From Comamonadaceae bacterium (GTDB lineage Bacteria > Pseudomonadota > Gammaproteobacteria > Burkholderiales > Burkholderiaceae_C): a DNA stretch of 7,423 nucleotides. The position numbers and the translations under genes were made by a program. The stretch spans positions 1-7,423 of the forward strand of contig CANIRI010000115.1 of the NCBI GenBank assembly GCA_947469815.1, written 5' to 3'. Shown here one piece after another: positions 1 to 5,537 of this stretch (position 1 is its first letter; each line of letters opens with the position of its first letter). The notes below the pieces were generated by a model. It did not search any database. It worked only from the letters and a program-made list of their open reading frames with translations, and had not been told where the DNA came from.

Positions 1-39
1 CACCGCCAAAGCGCTGCGCTGGCCGGAGATGCGCCATGA
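1..39 (+). CDS. 3' end of an upstream gene, probably ABC importer permease (partial)
   Basis: Reading frame 1 is open from the window edge and stops with TGA at 37-39. That stop shares an ATGA overlap with the ATG of the ABC ATPase at 36. Only twelve residues are visible (HRQSAALAGDAP), too few to identify a family. The overlap is typical of translational coupling. The usual partner immediately before a BtuD/FecE-type ATPase is a FecCD/BtuC-type membrane permease, so that is the inferred identity. The other two forward frames are also open at this point, so the frame choice rests on the ATGA overlap alone. Confidence 0.4.
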   Translation, partial: HRQSAALAGDAP

Positions 40-830
40 GTCGCAGCGCACCCATTTTGCGCGCCCAGGGCGTGAGCGCCCGCTTGGGTGGGGTGCAGGT
101 TTTGCATCCGCTGGATCTGCAGTTGGAGCCGCGCCGTTGGACCAGCATCGTCGGCCCCAACGGCGCGGGCAAGTCCACCTTGCTCAAAGTCTTGGCCGGC
201 TTGTTGCCGCACCAAGGCAGCGTGTCGCTGGGCGGACGCGTGTTGTCGCAATGGCCTGCGCGTGAGCGGGCCCGCACCGTGGCCTGGTTGGGGCAGGGCG
301 AGTCGGTGGTCGATGACTTGAGCGTCTTAGATCTGGTGATGCTGGGGCGGCTCCCGCACCAGCCCTGGCTGGGCAAGCCGGATGCGCAGGACCTCGCCGT
401 GGTTGAAAAATACCTGCGCCAGACCCAGGCCTGGGAATGGCGAAACCGCAGCGTGGGCGCGCTATCCGGCGGCGAGCGCCAACGTGTGCTGCTGGCGCGG
501 GCGCTCAGTGTCGAGGCCGACATCCTGCTCATGGACGAGCCACTGGCCAACCTCGATCCGCCGCACCAGGCCGACTGGCTGCAGACCGTGCGCGGCCTGC
601 GGGCGCGGGGTACCACCGTGGTCAGCGTGCTGCACGAAATCTCCATGGCCTTGCAAGCCGACGCGCTGGTGGTGATGGCACAGGGGCGCATCACCCACCA
701 CGGCGCATGCGCGGACCCGCAGAGCCACCGCGCGCTGGAACAGGTGTTTGATAAGCGCATCACCATCCACACGGTGCAAGACCAGTGGGTGGCTATTCCC
801 ACGCCGTCCACCATTCCCAACCCGCTGTGA
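36..830 (+). CDS. btuD: ABC transporter ATP-binding protein, cobalamin/Fe-siderophore type (BtuD-like)
   Basis: This is the cytoplasmic ATPase of a binding-protein-dependent importer, 264 residues, the usual size for the BtuD/FecE/HmuV family. All nucleotide-binding elements are visible: Walker A GPNGAGKST (40-48), Q-loop glutamine in WLGQGE (about 87), signature LSGGERQ (143-149), Walker B ILLMDEP (163-169), D-loop ANLD (171-174) and the switch histidine H200. The start is ATG 36, which overlaps the previous stop (ATGA) and suggests coupling to the permease. The family alone does not separate B12 from heme or ferric-siderophore substrates. The tight run into cobT, cobS and cobC just downstream makes a corrinoid the likely cargo, so the gene symbol is context-based. 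It is transported by the permease and a periplasmic binding protein presumably encoded to the left of the window. Confidence 0.88.
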   Translation: MSRSAPILRAQGVSARLGGVQVLHPLDLQLEPRRWTSIVGPNGAGKSTLLKVLAGLLPHQGSVSLGGRVLSQWPARERARTVAWLGQGESVVDDLSVLDLVMLGRLPHQPWLGKPDAQDLAVVEKYLRQTQAWEWRNRSVGALSGGERQRVLLARALSVEADILLMDEPLANLDPPHQADWLQTVRGLRARGTTVVSVLHEISMALQADALVVMAQGRITHHGACADPQSHRALEQVFDKRITIHTVQDQWVAIPTPSTIPNPL

Positions 831-836
831 ACTGTG

Positions 837-1907
837 ATGCATAACCCGTTACCCACCATCCACGACTTGCGCGATCCCGCGCTGACCCAAGCTCTGCGCG
901 CCGCATTGGATAACAAAACCAAGCCGCTGGGATCGCTGGGCCGCCTGGAGGCACTGGCCTTGCAGCTGGGTGAAATTCTGGGCAGCCAAAGCCCGGTGCT
1001 GGATCAACCGCAGATGGTGGTTTTTGCTGGGGACCACGGCATCACCGCGCAAGGCGTTTCGGCCTTTCCCAGCGAGGTGAGCTGGCAGATGGTGGAGAAC
1101 TTTCTGGCCGGTGGCGCGGCGGTCAGCGTACTGGCGCGCCAGCACGGGCTGGCGCTGACCGTGGTGGACTGCGGTGTGAAACACGATTTTCTGGCTGGGC
1201 TGCCTGCCGGGTCGCAACGCCCGGGGCTGCAGGTGCGCAAAGCCGATGGCGCGCAATTGGGCACGGCTGATTCCTCGCAGCAGCCCGCCATGAGCGCCGC
1301 ACAGTGCGCGCAGGCCTTACGCCACGGTGTTGATCTGGTGCAAGGCTTGCCCGGCAATGCGCTGCTGCTTGGTGAAATGGGCATTGGCAATAGCTCGGCT
1401 GCTGCGCTGCTGCTGGCACGCTTGGCCGGTTTGGATATTGCGCAGTGCACCGGCGCGGGTACCGGGCTGGACGCCGACGCGGTCGCCCACAAGACCCGTG
1501 TGTTGCGCGCCGTGCTGGAGCGCCATGCCGATGCGCGCGCGCCCTTGGATGCCCTGGCCGCGCTGGGTGGTTTTGAGATTGCCACCATGGTGGGCGCAGT
1601 CTTGCAAGCCGCGTCTGAACGGCGCGTGATCGTGGTCGACGGTTTTATCGCCAGCGCGGCGGTGCTGGTGGGGCAGGCCTTGGAGCCGCTGGTGCTGCAA
1701 CGCTGCGTGTTCGCCCACCGCTCGGGCGAGCGCGGCCACGCCGCCATGTTGCAGCACCTGGGCGTGCAGCCTTTGCTGGATCTGGGCTTGCGTCTGGGCG
1801 AAGGCTCGGGCGCGGCGCTGGCCTGGCCGCTGTTGCAGTCGGCCTGCCTCATCTTGCGCGAGATGGCCAGCTTTTCCGATGCCGGTGTGTCCGAGAAAAG
1901 CCCCTAG
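837..1907 (+). CDS. cobT: Nicotinate-nucleotide--dimethylbenzimidazole phosphoribosyltransferase CobT
   Basis: CobT transfers the phosphoribosyl group of nicotinate mononucleotide to 5,6-dimethylbenzimidazole (or another lower-ligand base), giving alpha-ribazole 5'-phosphate for the nucleotide loop of cobalamin. The 356-residue product has the normal family length. It shows the hallmark blocks: FAGDHGI near residues 63-69, GEMGIGNSS in the middle, GTGLDADAVAHK, EIATMVGAVLQA, VVDGFIASAA, and near the C-terminus AHRSGERGHAAML followed by RLGEGSGAAL. The Glu of GEGSG, about residue 322, corresponds to the catalytic glutamate known in Salmonella CobT. The start is ATG 837; a GTG directly before it at 834 would add one residue. 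No Shine-Dalgarno sequence is obvious. With only 6 bases after the ATPase stop, translation is probably coupled. It is part of the btuD-cobT-cobS-cobC run. Confidence 0.96.
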   Translation: MHNPLPTIHDLRDPALTQALRAALDNKTKPLGSLGRLEALALQLGEILGSQSPVLDQPQMVVFAGDHGITAQGVSAFPSEVSWQMVENFLAGGAAVSVLARQHGLALTVVDCGVKHDFLAGLPAGSQRPGLQVRKADGAQLGTADSSQQPAMSAAQCAQALRHGVDLVQGLPGNALLLGEMGIGNSSAAALLLARLAGLDIAQCTGAGTGLDADAVAHKTRVLRAVLERHADARAPLDALAALGGFEIATMVGAVLQAASERRVIVVDGFIASAAVLVGQALEPLVLQRCVFAHRSGERGHAAMLQHLGVQPLLDLGLRLGEGSGAALAWPLLQSACLILREMASFSDAGVSEKSP

Positions 1908-1915
1908 CGTCTGCC

Positions 1916-2764
1916 ATGAGTCAACTGCTGCGCTTCATCCGGCACTTTTTGCTGGCCGTCCAGTTTTTCACCCGGATTCCGGTTACGGGAAGCCTCGCGC
2001 AGTGGGTCGGTTACAGCCCGGCCATGTTGCGTGCCAGCGCGGCCCACTTTCCTGCCATCGGTGTGGTCGTGGGCGTTTTGGTGGCGTTGTTGACGGCCGC
2101 GCTGTTGCATGCTTTGCCCGGCGTTTTTGCCCCGCTGGTCGCCGCAGTTTTGGGCACTGCGTGGAGTGTCTGGATCACCGGCGCTTTCCATGAAGACGGT
2201 TTGGCCGATGTGGCCGACGGCCTGGGCGGCAGTTACGACCGCGAGCGGGCGCTCACCATCATGAAAGACTCCCGCGTCGGTGCCTTCGGCGCGATTGCCG
2301 TGGTGCTCGCCCTGGTGGCCAAAGTGGCTTTGCTGGCTGTGATCGGGTCGGTGGGCGCGGTGTGGATGTGCGCGGCCATCCTGGGTGCGCACGTGGTCTC
2401 GCGCACCTGGCCGCTGTTGCTGATCCGCCTGCTGCCCCACGTGGGTGACGCGGATGGCTCCAAATCCAAACCGCTGGCGGACCAGATCACGCTGCCCAGC
2501 CTGGTCGTGGCGCTGATCTGGTGTGTGGGTGCCTTGGCGCTGACCGTGCTGCTGCAGTCCACGCTGCAGCCGGATGCCCGCATGGCGCTGGCCTGGGGTG
2601 GTGGCCTGCTGGGCTCCGCGTTGGCGTTCTGGCGCGCGCACGCGCTGTTTGCGCGCCGATTGCAAGGCTTTACCGGCGACTGCCTGGGTACCACGCAGCA
2701 GGTCTGCGAGCTGGCGTTTTATCTGGGTCTTGCCATGGGCCTTGGCGCGACTGCAGGCGGGTAA
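1916..2764 (+). CDS. cobS: Adenosylcobinamide-GDP ribazoletransferase (cobalamin synthase) CobS
   Basis: CobS is the integral membrane enzyme that joins adenosylcobinamide-GDP with alpha-ribazole (or its 5'-phosphate, the CobT product), releasing GMP and completing the nucleotide loop. The 282-residue protein carries the family's signature blocks: FFTRIPV (17-23), the acidic HEDGLADVADGLGG stretch (92-105, presumed metal and substrate site), and IMKDSRVGAFG (115-125). Between and after these are several hydrophobic segments (about 45-65, 70-90, 123-147, 150-170 and 190-215) fitting a polytopic inner-membrane protein. The start ATG 1916 lies 8 bases after the cobT stop with no clear ribosome binding site, so coupling to cobT is likely. 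Length and motif order are normal, with no sign of damage. Confidence 0.96.
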   Translation: MSQLLRFIRHFLLAVQFFTRIPVTGSLAQWVGYSPAMLRASAAHFPAIGVVVGVLVALLTAALLHALPGVFAPLVAAVLGTAWSVWITGAFHEDGLADVADGLGGSYDRERALTIMKDSRVGAFGAIAVVLALVAKVALLAVIGSVGAVWMCAAILGAHVVSRTWPLLLIRLLPHVGDADGSKSKPLADQITLPSLVVALIWCVGALALTVLLQSTLQPDARMALAWGGGLLGSALAFWRAHALFARRLQGFTGDCLGTTQQVCELAFYLGLAMGLGATAGG

Positions 2765-2769
2765 CACGG

Positions 2770-3372
2770 ATGGCACTGTGGATCGTGCGCCACGCCCGGC
2801 CGCTGATCGCTGCAGGAATTTGCTACGGCGTTTTGGACGTTCAGGCCGACCCAACCGCGACCGACCAAGCCGCCCGCGAATTAGCCCATACCTTGCCAAA
2901 GGAAGTGCTGCTGCGCGTCTCGCCGCTCACGCGCTGCCAACAATTGGCGCGGGTGCTGTGCGCATTGCGCGCCGACCTGCATGCCCGCACCGATCCGCGT
3001 TTGCGGGAAATGGACTTTGGCTGCTGGGAAGGCGTGGCTTGGGATGCGATCCCGCAGGCGGCGCTGCAAGCCTGGACCGATGATTTCGGCAAGCACCAGT
3101 TTGGCGGCGCGGAAAGTTCCAATGAGGTGCTAGCGCGTGTCGGCCGCGCATGGGACGAAGACCATGGCAACCCCGATACGGTTTGGATTACGCATGCGGG
3201 CGTTGCCCGCGCTGCGCGTTTACTGGCTGATGGTGTGCGTGTGCTCACGCGCGCAGACCAGTGGCCTCTTGAAGCACCGGGCTACGGGCAGTGGCTGCAA
3301 ATTGGTGCAATAAAGCAGGAAATCCCCCCGCCTGGGGGATGTTCACCTTCTCCCCCCACGGCAAAAATTTAG
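2770..3372 (+). CDS. cobC: Histidine phosphatase, alpha-ribazole phosphatase type (CobC-like)
   Basis: This is a 200-residue histidine-phosphatase (phosphoglycerate-mutase fold) protein. The catalytic RH pair is at residues 7-8 (WIVRHARP), the second arginine lies in SPLTR (about 55), the block LREMDFGCWEG (78-88) carries the acidic catalytic residue E80, and the second histidine is H142 in WITHAGV. FGCWEG is typical of CobC-type enzymes, which dephosphorylate alpha-ribazole 5'-phosphate or adenosylcobalamin 5'-phosphate as the last nucleotide-loop step. Its place 5 bases after cobS supports that role. The start ATG 2770 was chosen because the catalytic motif begins a few residues later and it abuts the cobS stop; an in-frame extension upstream would lie inside cobS. 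The last 17 or so residues are rich in Pro, Gly and Ser and are encoded by a hairpin-forming C/G-tract sequence, so the C-terminal tail may be an add-on. Confidence 0.92.
   Translation: MALWIVRHARPLIAAGICYGVLDVQADPTATDQAARELAHTLPKEVLLRVSPLTRCQQLARVLCALRADLHARTDPRLREMDFGCWEGVAWDAIPQAALQAWTDDFGKHQFGGAESSNEVLARVGRAWDEDHGNPDTVWITHAGVARAARLLADGVRVLTRADQWPLEAPGYGQWLQIGAIKQEIPPPGGCSPSPPTAKI
3322..3357 (+). repeat. Two overlapping, mutually exclusive G/C hairpins at the 3' end of cobC
   Basis: ATCCCCC (3322-3328) and GGGGGAT (3334-3340) form a perfect 7-bp stem around a 5-base loop. The same G tract, GGGGGA (3334-3339), can instead pair with TCCCCC (3351-3356) across an 11-base loop. The two structures cannot coexist. 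Both lie within the last codons of cobC, whose stop is at 3370-3372. Neither is followed by a good T run, only TTT at 3368-3370, so this is not a textbook intrinsic terminator. It could protect the operon mRNA 3' end, act as a weak or Rho-assisted terminator, or be a copy of a dispersed palindromic element. Confidence 0.55.
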
Positions 3373-3435
3373 TCGGACTGTGACCACCAGGCCCTGTCGG
3401 GTAACTGGATCTCATCAACCGAAGGGGAAGAAGCC

Positions 3436-3618
3436 ATGTCAATCGAACAGAAACTCAACCGCGCCATCAACGCCATTTTGGACGCCAAGGCCGATTTGGA
3501 ATGTTTTGCCAAAGAAGCTGGCGCCAATTTGCAAGTTCGCCGCGCGGTCAATGAACTCGACTTGGCCGAGTTGGATTTGGAGAACGCCATCCGCGAGTTA
3601 TCCGGCCAACTTTGTTGA
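3436..3618 (+). CDS. Small hypothetical helical protein, 60 residues
   Basis: I do not recognise this protein. A purine-rich ribosome binding site (GAAGGGGAAG, about 3421-3430) stands at good distance from ATG 3436, which favours a real gene. The sequence is free of long hydrophobic stretches and reads as two amphipathic helices: about residues 3-27 (KLNRAINAILDAKADLECF) and 31-57, separated by EAGAN. The second helix has a near-repeat, NELDLAELDLENAI, with alternating acidic and leucine positions as in a helical hairpin or short coiled coil. There are two cysteines, C23 and the C-terminal C60. It lies 63 bases after cobC and could be transcribed from the cobalamin operon or from its own promoter. 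A regulatory or scaffolding role would be guesswork. Confidence 0.68.
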   Translation: MSIEQKLNRAINAILDAKADLECFAKEAGANLQVRRAVNELDLAELDLENAIRELSGQLC

Positions 3619-3643
3619 AGCGCCCGGCGGGGTGACCAAGCGC

Positions 3644-3925
3644 CTAAGTCCCCCGCGCCGCCTCCTGCTGCAACACCACATCGCTGGTCGCAAAGGCCAC
3701 GCAGGGCAGCACATAGCCCGCGTCCATCTCCTCGGTACTCAAACCCGGCCACTCCACCTCGTAGCGCACGCTGCCCTGTAGCAACTGGCACACGCAAGTT
3801 CGGCAGGTGCCGTTGCGGCAGGAGCTGGGCATCTCAATACGCCCGGCCTCCAAAGCTTGCAGCAAGGTCATGCCGTCTTCCACATCACATTGGAGATCTG
3901 CGGGTAGTACGCGGGCGGTGAACAT
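3644..3925 (-). CDS. Small [2Fe-2S] ferredoxin, plant/chloroplast type
   Basis: This is a 93-residue electron carrier with the classical plant-type cluster ligands: C36, C41 and C44 in SSCRNGTCRTC (Cx4Cx2C), and the fourth, C75, in YVLPCVA. The residues before the cluster (DGMTLLQALEAGRIEMPSSC) follow the usual beta-grasp pattern. An extra cysteine, C46, follows the third ligand and need not bind the cluster. No membrane or other domain is present, so it is a free-standing cytosolic ferredoxin whose redox partner is not in the window. The start ATG 3925 is chosen because homologous domains begin at about this point. The frame remains open upstream to a TTG at 3976, which would add a Pro-rich 17-residue leader; neither start has a strong ribosome binding site. 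It is transcribed divergently from the phosphoesterase gene and converges with the 60-residue gene. Confidence 0.87.
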   Translation of the reverse strand: MFTARVLPADLQCDVEDGMTLLQALEAGRIEMPSSCRNGTCRTCVCQLLQGSVRYEVEWPGLSTEEMDAGYVLPCVAFATSDVVLQQEAARGT

Positions 3926-4043
3926 GGGCGGTGGAGGGGGTGCTAGCTGCCGAGTGTGCCGCAAACCGCAGGGCAAACATCAGAAGCAACTGTCAAAAAG
4001 CGCGGTTATGGTGAGCTTCCCTTTACCCACCCCGAGGCTTGCT
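3926..4043. promoter_or_regulatory. Divergent intergenic region between ferredoxin and phosphoesterase genes
   Basis: This 118-bp spacer must hold the start signals of two divergent genes. A consensus -35 hexamer TTGACA is present on the - strand (3996 to 3991), but no convincing -10 follows at the usual distance. On the + strand I see no clear promoter, only the ribosome binding site GAGG (4034-4037) six bases before ATG 4044. No FNR-like palindrome is present here. Confidence 0.3.
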
Positions 4044-5021
4044 ATGAACCTTTCGACCCCCCGTTTGTTGCTTTACTTGCGCCGTTGTGTTGGCCTGGCC
4101 TTGGCCACCGTCGCCTTGGCCGCACAGGCGCAGACCTTTCAGTTCGTCGCCCTCGGCGACTTGCCCTATGGCGACCCGGCCAAGGTGGGCGCGCCGTATC
4201 GCGCGCTGATTGGCGGCATCAACCGGCTGCAACCGGCTTTTTCCATCCACATCGGCGACTTCAAGTCGGGCTCGACCCGTTGCACGAACGAAGAGTTCCA
4301 GACCCAGCTCCAGCACTTCGGATTGTTTGAGACGGCGCTGGTCTTCACCCCTGGCGACAACGAGTGGACCGACTGCCACCGCGCCAACAACGGGACCTTC
4401 GATCCCCTGGAGCGGCTGACGGCTTTGCGCAGCCTGTTCTTCCCAGCGGGTAAGTCGCTGGGCCAGGCACCCTTGGCGGTGCAAAGCCAGGCCACGCAAA
4501 ACCCGGCGCATGCCAAGTTCGTCGAAAACCTGCGCTGGCAGCACCAGGACGTGCTGTTCGCCACGCTGCATATTGTGGGCAGCAACAACAACTTCGAGGT
4601 ACGTGACGCCCGCGCCGTCGCCGAGTTCATGGAGCGTGACCGCGCCAACATCGCCTGGATTCAAGACGCCTTCGCCCAGGCGCAGAAAAGCGGTGCCACA
4701 GCGCTGGTGTTCGCGATGCAAGCCGATGTGTTTGATTCCAAATCCATCTGGGACGACTTCCCCGCGCATTCGGGCTTTCGCACCAGCATTGGTGAAACCC
4801 TGCTGCCCTTGGCCGCCGCCGCCCGCATTCCCGTGCTGCTCATCCACGGCGACAGCCATGTGTTCCGTTTTGACCAGCCATTCACGCTCAACAAAGCCCC
4901 CATCACCAACCTGACCCGCCTGGAAGTGCCCGGTGCCAATGACATGCGCGCCGTGCACGTCACCGTCGATACCCGCGCCGCCCAGCCTTGGGCCGTGCGG
5001 TTGGTGGAGGCGGGGCGCTAG
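4044..5021 (+). CDS. Exported calcineurin-like metallophosphoesterase family protein
   Basis: A 325-residue protein with a Sec signal peptide: positively charged start (residues 7-14), hydrophobic core LALATVALAA and a probable cut near AAQA-QT (about 29/30), placing it in the periplasm or outside. The mature part follows the order of calcineurin-like phosphoesterase motifs: ALGDLPYG (37-43), HIGDFKSGS (69-77), TPGDNEW (102-108), a segment LVFAMQADV (221-229) where motif IV is expected, and IHGDSHVF (267-274). Aspartates D39, D72 and D105, asparagine N106 and histidine H272 are plausible metal ligands. Several usual ligands are altered: Pro in the first motif, Glu after Asn in GDNEW, Gln in motif IV and Asp in GDSH. 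The substrate cannot be named. The start ATG 4044 is set by GAGG at 4034-4037 and the signal peptide; an upstream in-frame ATG at 4008 is less likely. The gene stands alone, divergent from the ferredoxin. Confidence 0.85.
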   Translation: MNLSTPRLLLYLRRCVGLALATVALAAQAQTFQFVALGDLPYGDPAKVGAPYRALIGGINRLQPAFSIHIGDFKSGSTRCTNEEFQTQLQHFGLFETALVFTPGDNEWTDCHRANNGTFDPLERLTALRSLFFPAGKSLGQAPLAVQSQATQNPAHAKFVENLRWQHQDVLFATLHIVGSNNNFEVRDARAVAEFMERDRANIAWIQDAFAQAQKSGATALVFAMQADVFDSKSIWDDFPAHSGFRTSIGETLLPLAAAARIPVLLIHGDSHVFRFDQPFTLNKAPITNLTRLEVPGANDMRAVHVTVDTRAAQPWAVRLVEAGR

Positions 5022-5026
5022 GCGCG

Positions 5027-5338
5027 CTACGCAGCCGCTTGCAGGCTTGCCAGCTCGCGGCGCAAGTGGTGGATTTGAATCAGATATTCCGTAAATATCG
5101 CCGCCGCGCAGACATCGAGATCGAAGTCTTTGGCTTTGCGGTAGGCGGTTTGCACCGGCTCGATATAGATGCGTGAAAAGCATATTTGCGCATCTGCGAG
5201 CTGGTCGACGGGTAGCACGCCGTAGTCGAGTAATTCCTGGAACTCGGCCTCGCTCAATCCACAGATACCGGCAAATTCGCTCTGGGATAGGTGGTCTGCC
5301 GTGCTCAGCAGAACGTGACCGGAATACGAGGTTTGCAT
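5027..5338 (-). CDS. CbpM-like / MerR-type small regulator (chaperone modulator family)
   Basis: A 103-residue protein resembling CbpM, the small modulator that binds the DnaJ-like co-chaperone CbpA. An N-terminal helix-turn-helix-like part (about 17-45: LSQSEFAGICGLSEAEFQE then YGVLPV) matches the MerR-like arrangement in which a helical element ends in a Gly followed by a hydrophobic-Pro segment. A middle helix (about 58-80) and a C-terminal helix with coiled-coil character (84-101, EYLIQIHHLRRELASLQ) follow, as in CbpM. No cbpA/DnaJ-like gene is visible on either side, so the partner must be elsewhere or the protein acts differently, for example as a DNA-binding regulator. The start ATG 5338 lacks a clear Shine-Dalgarno. 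The stop is 5 bases from the convergent phosphoesterase stop. It is divergent from the universal stress gene, and an FNR-like box lies 78 bases before its start. Confidence 0.7.
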   Translation of the reverse strand: MQTSYSGHVLLSTADHLSQSEFAGICGLSEAEFQELLDYGVLPVDQLADAQICFSRIYIEPVQTAYRKAKDFDLDVCAAAIFTEYLIQIHHLRRELASLQAAA

Positions 5339-5373
5339 GATGTGGTGGGGCCGTGGGGTATACGCTCGAAATG

Positions 5374-5386
5374 CCTGGCTATGGTA
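5374..5386 (-). promoter_or_regulatory. Candidate -10 and start site for the cbpM-like gene
   Basis: On the - strand, TACCAT (5386 to 5381) matches the -10 consensus at four of six positions and would place the transcript start near 5374, giving a leader of about 36 bases. The centre of the FNR-like palindrome at 5410-5423 would then lie at about -42.5, one base from ideal class II activation spacing. The hexamer alone is weak; the geometry is what makes it worth recording. Confidence 0.35.
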
Positions 5387-5409
5387 TCGGCGTGGCCTCG
5401 CATGCTGGG

Positions 5410-5423
5410 TTGATGTACATCAA
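5410..5423. promoter_or_regulatory. FNR/ANR box, perfect palindrome
   Basis: TTGATGTACATCAA is an exact match to the TTGAT-N4-ATCAA consensus recognised by FNR-family oxygen-responsive activators. The four central bases GTAC extend the palindrome, so all 14 bases are self-complementary. It lies between the divergent cbpM-like and universal stress genes, at about -86.5 for the proposed stress-gene start and about -42.5 for the proposed cbpM-like start. Confidence 0.8.
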
Positions 5424-5454
5424 TAGATCGAGTTTGAGGGTGATTTGGCAAAGC

Positions 5455-5468
5455 TTGATGCACGTCAA
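5455..5468. promoter_or_regulatory. Second FNR/ANR box, one mismatch
   Basis: TTGATGCACGTCAA matches TTGAT-N4-ATCAA at nine of ten conserved positions (GTCAA instead of ATCAA; the other strand reads TTGAC-N4-ATCAA). Its centre is 45 bp from that of the perfect box and falls exactly at -41.5 relative to the start predicted from the TACATT -10 hexamer. That is the classical activating position for FNR. Confidence 0.75.
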
Positions 5469-5490
5469 AACGCCGTGCGCCGCTGCGACC

Positions 5491-5503
5491 TACATTGGCT
5501 TAC
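5491..5503 (+). promoter_or_regulatory. Predicted FNR-dependent promoter of the universal stress gene
   Basis: TACATT (5491-5496) matches the -10 consensus at four of six positions. Placed at -12 to -7 it gives a start at 5503 and a 35-base leader. There is no good -35 hexamer; the FNR box occupies that place, as in class II activated promoters. The leader ends with the ribosome binding site GAAGGGA (5525-5531). Confidence 0.55.
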
Positions 5504-5537
5504 CGGGCTTCCGGAATGACCATTGAAGGGATGATGT

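Noticed and set aside
2521..2769. N-terminal extension of the cobC frame upstream of ATG 2770
   Set aside because: The extension lies wholly inside cobS in another frame. The phosphatase motif starts at residues 7-8 from ATG 2770, as expected for the family.
1904..2899. Long open frame on the - strand opposite cobS
   Set aside because: The translation is rich in Arg, Gln and His with no membrane or domain pattern, while the + strand encodes an unmistakable CobS. Treated as a shadow.
3387..3408. Nested inverted repeat (CCAG...CTGG with CCC/GGG inside) before the 60-residue gene
   Set aside because: Stems of 3-4 bp with bulges are expected by chance in GC-rich DNA. There is no support for a riboswitch.
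3627..3656. Possible terminator hairpin GCGGGG / CCCCGC between the 60-residue gene and the ferredoxin
   Set aside because: The stem is only 6 bp with an 18-base loop, no T run follows, and the second arm lies in the ferredoxin coding end.
4023..5183. Long open frame on the - strand, antisense to the phosphoesterase gene
   Set aside because: It mirrors the codon pattern of the real gene on the + strand, has low-complexity Arg/Gly/Gln-rich content, no recognisable domain, and also crosses the end of the cbpM-like gene. It is a GC-driven shadow.
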